Positions 24,802 through 28,748 of a stretch of DNA of 28,748 nucleotides are shown in pieces; the first letter of the stretch is position 1, and every line of letters starts with the position of its first letter. Source of the stretch: a virus. The translations under genes were made by a program, and so were the position numbers. The DNA is taken from positions 1 through 28,748 of the IMG/VR virus record IMGVR_UViG_3300028557_000154; one strand, written 5' to 3'. Under the pieces are notes generated by a model. It made no database searches and was not told where the DNA came from. It worked only from the letters and a program-made list of their open reading frames with translations.

Positions 24802-25893
24802 ATGGTTTCGGCTGTAACACGCGCCAAGCGCCACAAAAAAGCGGCGACGGTTAATAAACTAGGAATGGGCTCTGAGCCTGGATGTAACGTAAACATCACC
24901 GAAGATAATCTGCACGTATTTGCTGAGGCGTTGAACTGGTACTCTTATGCACGGGAAGCCGATGACAACAAGACGGCTGTGCTAGATTATCTTCGGCATT
25001 CTGGCTACCCCGCCGATCGGGTAAGGAAAATTGCTCGGCTTGATAAGAATGCATTCCCGCCTTCGGCCGGCACGGTAGGCACTCTGCTCACCCGGATGTG
25101 GACTCTGCCTACCATCACTATGGAAAAGTTTAAGTCAAAGATTGCCGTTCTTGATGCTGCAGCCATGGAGCTTCAGCCCGTTGTGGTAGAGGTGACTACT
25201 GGAAAAGCAAAACCACAAGCTCCCTGGATTAAGTGGCGGGAGCTTATCGACCTGGAGCTTGACAAGTTGCTCGAGGATGAGAACCACGTCTACGGACTAT
25301 ACACCCAGCTAGAGATTGAAAAGCCTAGTGCTGGTGCTATTGATATGGTACGCGACTGGCTTCAGGGCTTGCAGGACGACTTTGACCTGCCTGGCTATGA
25401 AACAACACCGAAAACCAAACTCAAGAAGTGGCGCGCGTTCAACCAGTCCATGATTGATGATTGCGTTCGGTATACCCAGAACAAGAAAGTGGGCAAGGCG
25501 CCGAGGAAGAAAAAGGTGGTGACCAGCGATCGGTTGGTAGCCAAACTTAGGTTCTCACCTGGCTTTGCTCCACTCAAGCTTGTGAGTGTCCCTCCACAAA
25601 CTATCGTTGGCGCCAAGCAGCTGTGGGTGTATAATACCAAATACCGCAAGCTTACAGTCTACAACGCGACCAGTGAAATGGGGCTGTCAGTTAAGGGTAG
25701 TGCCATTATTGGCTTTGATACCACCACCTCAGAGACACGGATGCTCCGCAAGCCAGACTTTGCGCTCAAGGGTCTTCTCGAGGCGGGTAAAATTACCCTG
25801 CGGTCCTTTATGTCTGGGCTGACCAGCAAAGGGTCCATTCCTAATGGGCGCATCAATACAGATACAGTGCTTTTGCGGGTGGCGGCAAAGTAA
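24802..25893 (+). CDS. Hypothetical protein under the early-type promoter
   Basis: 363-residue protein that I do not recognise. Two ATGs follow the ribosome site AAAAGGA: 24798 opens an 18-codon frame that ends quickly, and 24802 opens this gene at better spacing. N-terminus basic (RAKRHKKAATVNK). An N-terminal helical region (NLHVFAEALNWYSYAREADD, NKTAVLDYLRHSGY) leads to a lysine-rich linker (KVGKAPRKKKVV) and a beta-rich C-terminus (KQLWVYNTKYRKLTVYNAT, SVKGSAIIGFDTTTSETRML). It looks like a two-domain protein. I have a faint impression of relatives in aquatic T4-like phages but no function. Confidence 0.8.
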   Translation: MVSAVTRAKRHKKAATVNKLGMGSEPGCNVNITEDNLHVFAEALNWYSYAREADDNKTAVLDYLRHSGYPADRVRKIARLDKNAFPPSAGTVGTLLTRMWTLPTITMEKFKSKIAVLDAAAMELQPVVVEVTTGKAKPQAPWIKWRELIDLELDKLLEDENHVYGLYTQLEIEKPSAGAIDMVRDWLQGLQDDFDLPGYETTPKTKLKKWRAFNQSMIDDCVRYTQNKKVGKAPRKKKVVTSDRLVAKLRFSPGFAPLKLVSVPPQTIVGAKQLWVYNTKYRKLTVYNATSEMGLSVKGSAIIGFDTTTSETRMLRKPDFALKGLLEAGKITLRSFMSGLTSKGSIPNGRINTDTVLLRVAAK

Positions 25894-25909
25894 AGCCCTA
25901 TGGGAACAT

Positions 25910-25917
25910 TATAAATA
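25910..25917 (+). promoter_or_regulatory. T4-type late promoter TATAAATA
   Basis: Exact octamer 31 bases before ATG 25949. It serves the small gene at 25949 and possibly RNase H. Confidence 0.7.
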
Positions 25918-25948
25918 GGTGATGTAAACTTATTAAGGTAGTATAGCC

Positions 25949-26263
25949 ATGAGTGATAACCTAATCGTATTTCCAAAAGAAAAACTTTCCCGGCCCCCTC
26001 AGTCGATGAGTGAAATAATCGACATGGTATCAGAGAATAGAATCTCTCATATTGCCGAAATCCTAGATGATGTTATGACCGCGGTCGTTTGTATTTCAAG
26101 TGACCACGGCTATTATCTTGTAGGCGAGGATTGCATTAAAGATTTAACCCTAGTAAGTGAAGCACTAAAGTCTACAATGTATAAGTGTGTTGGTATTGAC
26201 CATCCGCTTCAAGCGGTAGCAGAGAACCACGTAGACGTACCGGATTATGAACTGAAGGACTAA
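25949..26263 (+). CDS. Conserved small phage protein
   Basis: 104-residue protein. It opens MSDNLIVFPKEKLSRPPQS and continues with helices (MSEIIDMVSENRISHIAEILDDVM) and a strand region (TAVVCISSDHGYYLVGEDC). This arrangement, a short FPK-type N-terminus then a RISH-x-x-EI helix, is one I recall from T4-like aquatic phages next to RNase H. Function unknown. It is served by the late promoter at 25910 and ends seven bases before RNase H. Confidence 0.75.
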   Translation: MSDNLIVFPKEKLSRPPQSMSEIIDMVSENRISHIAEILDDVMTAVVCISSDHGYYLVGEDCIKDLTLVSEALKSTMYKCVGIDHPLQAVAENHVDVPDYELKD

Positions 26264-26269
26264 TATAGA

Positions 26270-27127
26270 ATGATTATCGTAGATTATAGCCAAGTAGTTA
26301 TCTCTAACTACATGGTACAGGTTGGCAAATTTGCTGACATGGACATTGACACAAGTCTGTTCCGCCACATGATTTTGAATAGCATTAAAGGCTACAAGAA
26401 GAAGTTTGGCGCTCAGTATGGCGAGATTGTAATTGCTTGTGATTCTCCCAACTCGTGGCGCAAGGAAGTATTTCCTTACTACAAAGCCAATCGAAAGACC
26501 TCAAGAGAAAAATCGACGATAAACTGGACTCAATTGTTTGAGTGCCTTAGTACTGTGCGAGAAGAGCTTGAAGAGTACTTCCCTTATCGAGTGGTCCGAG
26601 TGCCACGGGCTGAGGCAGATGATATCATCGGTGTGCTGGCAAACGACTACGGCAATCTGCTTGGCGCCGAGCCCATTATGATTATCTCGGGCGACAAGGA
26701 CTTTATTCAGCTTCAGTCTAACATGAATGTCAAACAGTATAACCCGGTAATGAAGAAAAATGTGACTCATGCTAATCCGGGACTATACCTAAAAGAGCAT
26801 ATCATACGAGGTGATACCGGCGACGGTGTGCCTAACTTTATGAGCAATGACGATCAGCTGGTCCTAGGCACTCGAGCCAAGCCCATCATGACAAAAAACC
26901 TTGAACGCTGGATCAAGATGAAGCCGGAAGAGTTCTGCACCTCAGAATATCTTCGGAACTGGCATCGGAACCAACAATTGGTCGACCTGAACTTTACCCC
27001 AGATGATATCAAGACGGCTATTCTTGACGCATTCAAAGCTCAGGAAGGCAAGGATCGCTCGAAGCTATTTGACTATTTCATTAAGTACAAACTCGCAACT
27101 CTAACCGAACACATAGGAGACTTCTAA
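26270..27127 (+). CDS. rnh: RNase H, T4 Rnh-like 5' nuclease
   Basis: 285-residue flap/5'-3' exonuclease family enzyme, a little shorter than T4 RNase H. It removes RNA primers from Okazaki fragments, complementing the primase and helicase in the window. Metal-binding acids are visible in order: MIIVDYSQ, IACDSPNSWRKEVFPYYKANRK, VPRAEADDIIGVLAN, IISGDKDFIQLQ and IRGDTGDGVPNF, the last in the helix-turn segment before the C-terminal domain. AAGGAC lies about eight bases before ATG 26270. The next gene starts one base after the stop. Confidence 0.93.
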   Translation: MIIVDYSQVVISNYMVQVGKFADMDIDTSLFRHMILNSIKGYKKKFGAQYGEIVIACDSPNSWRKEVFPYYKANRKTSREKSTINWTQLFECLSTVREELEEYFPYRVVRVPRAEADDIIGVLANDYGNLLGAEPIMIISGDKDFIQLQSNMNVKQYNPVMKKNVTHANPGLYLKEHIIRGDTGDGVPNFMSNDDQLVLGTRAKPIMTKNLERWIKMKPEEFCTSEYLRNWHRNQQLVDLNFTPDDIKTAILDAFKAQEGKDRSKLFDYFIKYKLATLTEHIGDF

Positions 27128-27128
27128 C

Positions 27129-27566
27129 ATGGGAGTATTAATCGGGCTCGGAGAAATCTTTCTCGAGGCATCAAAACAAAAAACCCGCCTTGGCGTCGTA
27201 GAGTATCTCAGGAATAATGCTAACGCAAGCCTTCTGACTCTGTTACGGTATACATATGACTCTACTTTTGAGTGGCTGCTGCCTCCTGGCGCACCTCCTT
27301 ATAAGCCGAATAAGGTAATTGACTGTGAGAATATCCTATACCTAGAGATGAGGCGTCTCTATATCTTTATGAGAGGCCCATACAATAATCCCAAGCCTGC
27401 AAAGATGGAAGCAATCTTCATTGAGATGCTAGAGGCCATGGCTCCGCTCGATGCAGAACTACTCATCTGTGTTAAAGATCGTAAGCTGCCATACAAAAAT
27501 ATCACTAAAGCGGTTGTCGATCAGGCGTTCCCTGGTCTTCTTACTGATATTTCAACAAAAGAATAG
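27129..27566 (+). CDS. Conserved T4-like phage protein
   Basis: 145-residue protein of a family common in aquatic T4-like phages that I believe is listed as DUF6433. Typical segments are EIFLEASKQKTRLGVVEYLR, LLTLLRYTYDSTFEWLLPPG, APPYKPN, and the end AELLICVKDRKLPYKNITKA with AFPGLL. Function is unknown. Its position directly after RNase H and before PhoH suggests a replication or nucleotide-metabolism context. AGGAG lies about nine bases before ATG 27129. Confidence 0.85.
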   Translation: MGVLIGLGEIFLEASKQKTRLGVVEYLRNNANASLLTLLRYTYDSTFEWLLPPGAPPYKPNKVIDCENILYLEMRRLYIFMRGPYNNPKPAKMEAIFIEMLEAMAPLDAELLICVKDRKLPYKNITKAVVDQAFPGLLTDISTKE

Positions 27567-27596
27567 GCTGAACTGTCAGCTAGTAGTCTACTTATG

Positions 27597-27604
27597 GATA
27601 AATA
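27597..27604 (+). promoter_or_regulatory. Late-promoter-like GATAAATA, six bases from a start codon
   Basis: Seven of eight bases match TATAAATA. ATG 27610 follows five bases after the octamer, where transcription itself would begin, so the late mRNA would be leaderless. Confidence 0.5.
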
Positions 27605-27609
27605 GAATC

Positions 27610-27840
27610 ATGCCTACATATACCTTTCTTGATACCACAACTAATGAGCAACGAGATGATCGTATGAGCATTGCGGATAAAGAAGCATATCTGGAAGCTA
27701 ATCCTCACATTCGCCAGGTCCCAATGGGCTTTGCCGGCATAGGTGATTCATCTAGACTACGAAAACCAGACGAAGGGTTTAGAGATATCCTAAGAAATAT
27801 AAGGAAAGAACACTCCGGCGCAAAAGTCAACACCTGGTGA
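27610..27840 (+). CDS. Conserved small phage protein (MPTYTF family)
   Basis: 76-residue protein. It starts MPTYTFLDTTTNEQ, followed by MSIADKEAYLEANPHIRQVP and EGFRDILRNIRKEHSG. This pattern (MPTY.F..., then a helix with LxxNPH, then DGFR..L..I...H) recurs upstream of phoH in aquatic T4-like phages. The beginning resembles FmdB-type regulators but the zinc cysteines are absent. ATG 27610 is the start; a longer frame upstream overlaps the previous gene. No ribosome site is present, and the late-type octamer is only five bases away. Confidence 0.78.
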   Translation: MPTYTFLDTTTNEQRDDRMSIADKEAYLEANPHIRQVPMGFAGIGDSSRLRKPDEGFRDILRNIRKEHSGAKVNTW

Positions 27841-27876
27841 GCCCACAACTCTTGAGTTTCAAGGAGTATCACCCAC

Positions 27877-28632
27877 GTGCTAACACTAGTAGAAAACCAA
27901 CCTCGTCTCACAAAAAGAGAGAAAAGACTCAATCGACAAGCAGGTATTACGTCTGCTGCCTCCAATCAATCATTTAAACTGAAGTCTATTATACCAAAGA
28001 CCGAAACTCAAGTCAAAACCTTTTCTGCATACGACAACGACAAACACCTATTTCTACTAGGCTCCGCCGGCACCGGCAAAACATTTATTTCTTTGTACCT
28101 GGCGCTAAAATCACTGGTGAACTCGCAAGAGTACAATAAAGTAATCATCGTGCGCTCTGCGGTTGCGGGCCGCACGATCGGGTATCTTCCAGGAAGTCCA
28201 GCAGAGAAAACAAAGGTATTCGAAGCACCATACCAGCAAATCTGCAACGAGCTATATGGCCGTGGTGATGCATACAACATTCTCAAGCAAAAGAATATGG
28301 TGGAGTTTATGTCCACTTCATACATCCGCGGAATAACAATGACCAACGCCATTGTTATCGTAGATGAGTGTCAGAATATGGACTGGGGTGAACTTAACAC
28401 CATCATCACTCGAGCCGGGTCCAACTGTAAGTTCGTCTTCTGTGGCGATATTAAGCAGGACGACCTTACCTCAAATAGGTACAAGGAAGAATCTGGCATC
28501 AAGAAGTTCATTGAGGTTATCCGTCGGATGAATCACTTTGAATTCCTAGAGTTCACTTCTGCTGATATCGTCAGAGGCCCGCTGGTGAAAGAATATATCA
28601 TTACTTGCGAGGAGCTTGGGATTGTGGGTTGA
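27877..28632 (+). CDS. phoH: PhoH-like ATPase
   Basis: 251-residue PhoH-family P-loop NTPase, of the length usual for phage copies. Walker A is LGSAGTGKTF, Walker B is IVIVDECQNM, and FCGDIKQDDL is the sensor segment. The RSAVAGRTIGYLPG stretch is a family hallmark. The biochemical role is debated; phage PhoH has been linked to phosphate stress by its host homologue, and an RNA-helicase/nuclease role by the PIN-PhoH relatives. GTG 27877 is the start, with AAGGAG about ten bases upstream. Its stop TGA is part of the -35 TTGACT of cassette R7. Confidence 0.95.
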   Translation: MLTLVENQPRLTKREKRLNRQAGITSAASNQSFKLKSIIPKTETQVKTFSAYDNDKHLFLLGSAGTGKTFISLYLALKSLVNSQEYNKVIIVRSAVAGRTIGYLPGSPAEKTKVFEAPYQQICNELYGRGDAYNILKQKNMVEFMSTSYIRGITMTNAIVIVDECQNMDWGELNTIITRAGSNCKFVFCGDIKQDDLTSNRYKEESGIKKFIEVIRRMNHFEFLEFTSADIVRGPLVKEYIITCEELGIVG

Positions 28633-28691
28633 CTTTAATTAGAGTCCTGTTAGTATGATAATAGGAAGTGAAAAGGAATAAGGAATATATT
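28628..28691 (+). promoter_or_regulatory. Early-type promoter cassette, copy 7 (R7)
   Basis: TTGACT (28629-28634), dyad at 28645-28666 with G at the variable loop base, AAAAGGA. Just before the start codon there is a short internal duplication (AGGAATAAGGAATA) that lengthens the leader relative to R2. Homology with R2 resumes after it and continues into the gene. Confidence 0.85.
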
Positions 28692-28748
28692 ATGAACTAT
28701 GAACTGACTGATGAAACTGTCGCAGGACTTGGTAAGACCCTGTATCGT
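28692..28748 (+). CDS. Start of an early gene, cut by the window edge
   Basis: The first 19 codons are present, reading MNYELTDETVAGLGKTLYR. The first eight residues equal those of the 39-residue frame at 1761. An opening (K/N)YELT-x-ET...GKTLYRI is known from uncharacterised phage and prophage proteins, so this is probably the intact member. AGGAATA repeats upstream give the ribosome site. The rest of the gene lies outside the window. Confidence 0.7.
   Translation, partial: MNYELTDETVAGLGKTLYR

Overview
The window is a gene-dense stretch (about 28.7 kb) of a T4-superfamily tailed phage. All convincing protein genes lie on the + strand. The evidence is a set of recognisable T4-type genes: the end of a gp41-type helicase, a gp61-type primase, class Ia ribonucleotide reductase (nrdA, nrdB) with a glutaredoxin, a T4-type RNase H, PhoH, and copies of the T4 late promoter octamer TATAAATA. 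The accessory genes (AdoMet decarboxylase, segE-like GIY-YIG protein, FkbM methyltransferase, glycosyltransferase, PhoH neighbourhood) resemble those of aquatic T4-like phages such as cyanophages and their relatives on proteobacteria. No photosynthesis gene is present, so the host cannot be named. Two perfect TTGACA-N17-TATAAT promoters suggest a host with a standard sigma-70.

Layout. 1-0.8 kb: helicase end and a small gene. 0.8-0.95 kb: a gene-free stretch that folds into a multi-helix RNA, preceded by a late promoter and closed by a strong terminator. 1-7.3 kb: an early-type region of small genes, partly arranged as cassettes that start with a nearly identical promoter module carrying a dyad across its -10 region. 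The module recurs at 24.7 and 28.6 kb, with a decayed copy at 22.8 kb. 7.3-14.3 kb: late genes, including a nuclease-like/ligase-like pair that overlaps by 4 bases, an FkbM methyltransferase, a nucleotidylyltransferase fusion, repeat-motif proteins and small virion-type proteins. 14.3-16.2 kb: a lysis and membrane cluster with an i-spanin, an o-spanin embedded in it, a holin-like protein and a tail-anchored coiled coil; no endolysin is visible. 16.2-21.7 kb: primase, nrdA and nrdB. 21.8-28.7 kb: GIY-YIG protein, AdoMet decarboxylase, glutaredoxin, glycosyltransferase, RNase H, PhoH and conserved small proteins.

How it works together: primase, helicase and RNase H serve lagging-strand synthesis. 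NrdA, NrdB, glutaredoxin and the deaminase supply deoxynucleotides. Late promoters drive virion and lysis genes, and sigma-70-like promoters inside coding sequences give separate entry points to nrdA and the lysis genes.

The most interesting unexplained items are the structured RNA at 801-946, the mobile promoter cassette whose homology runs into coding sequence in two copies, the nuclease-like/ligase-like pair, the apparently leaderless primase mRNA, and a minus-strand NUMOD3 remnant of a homing endonuclease.
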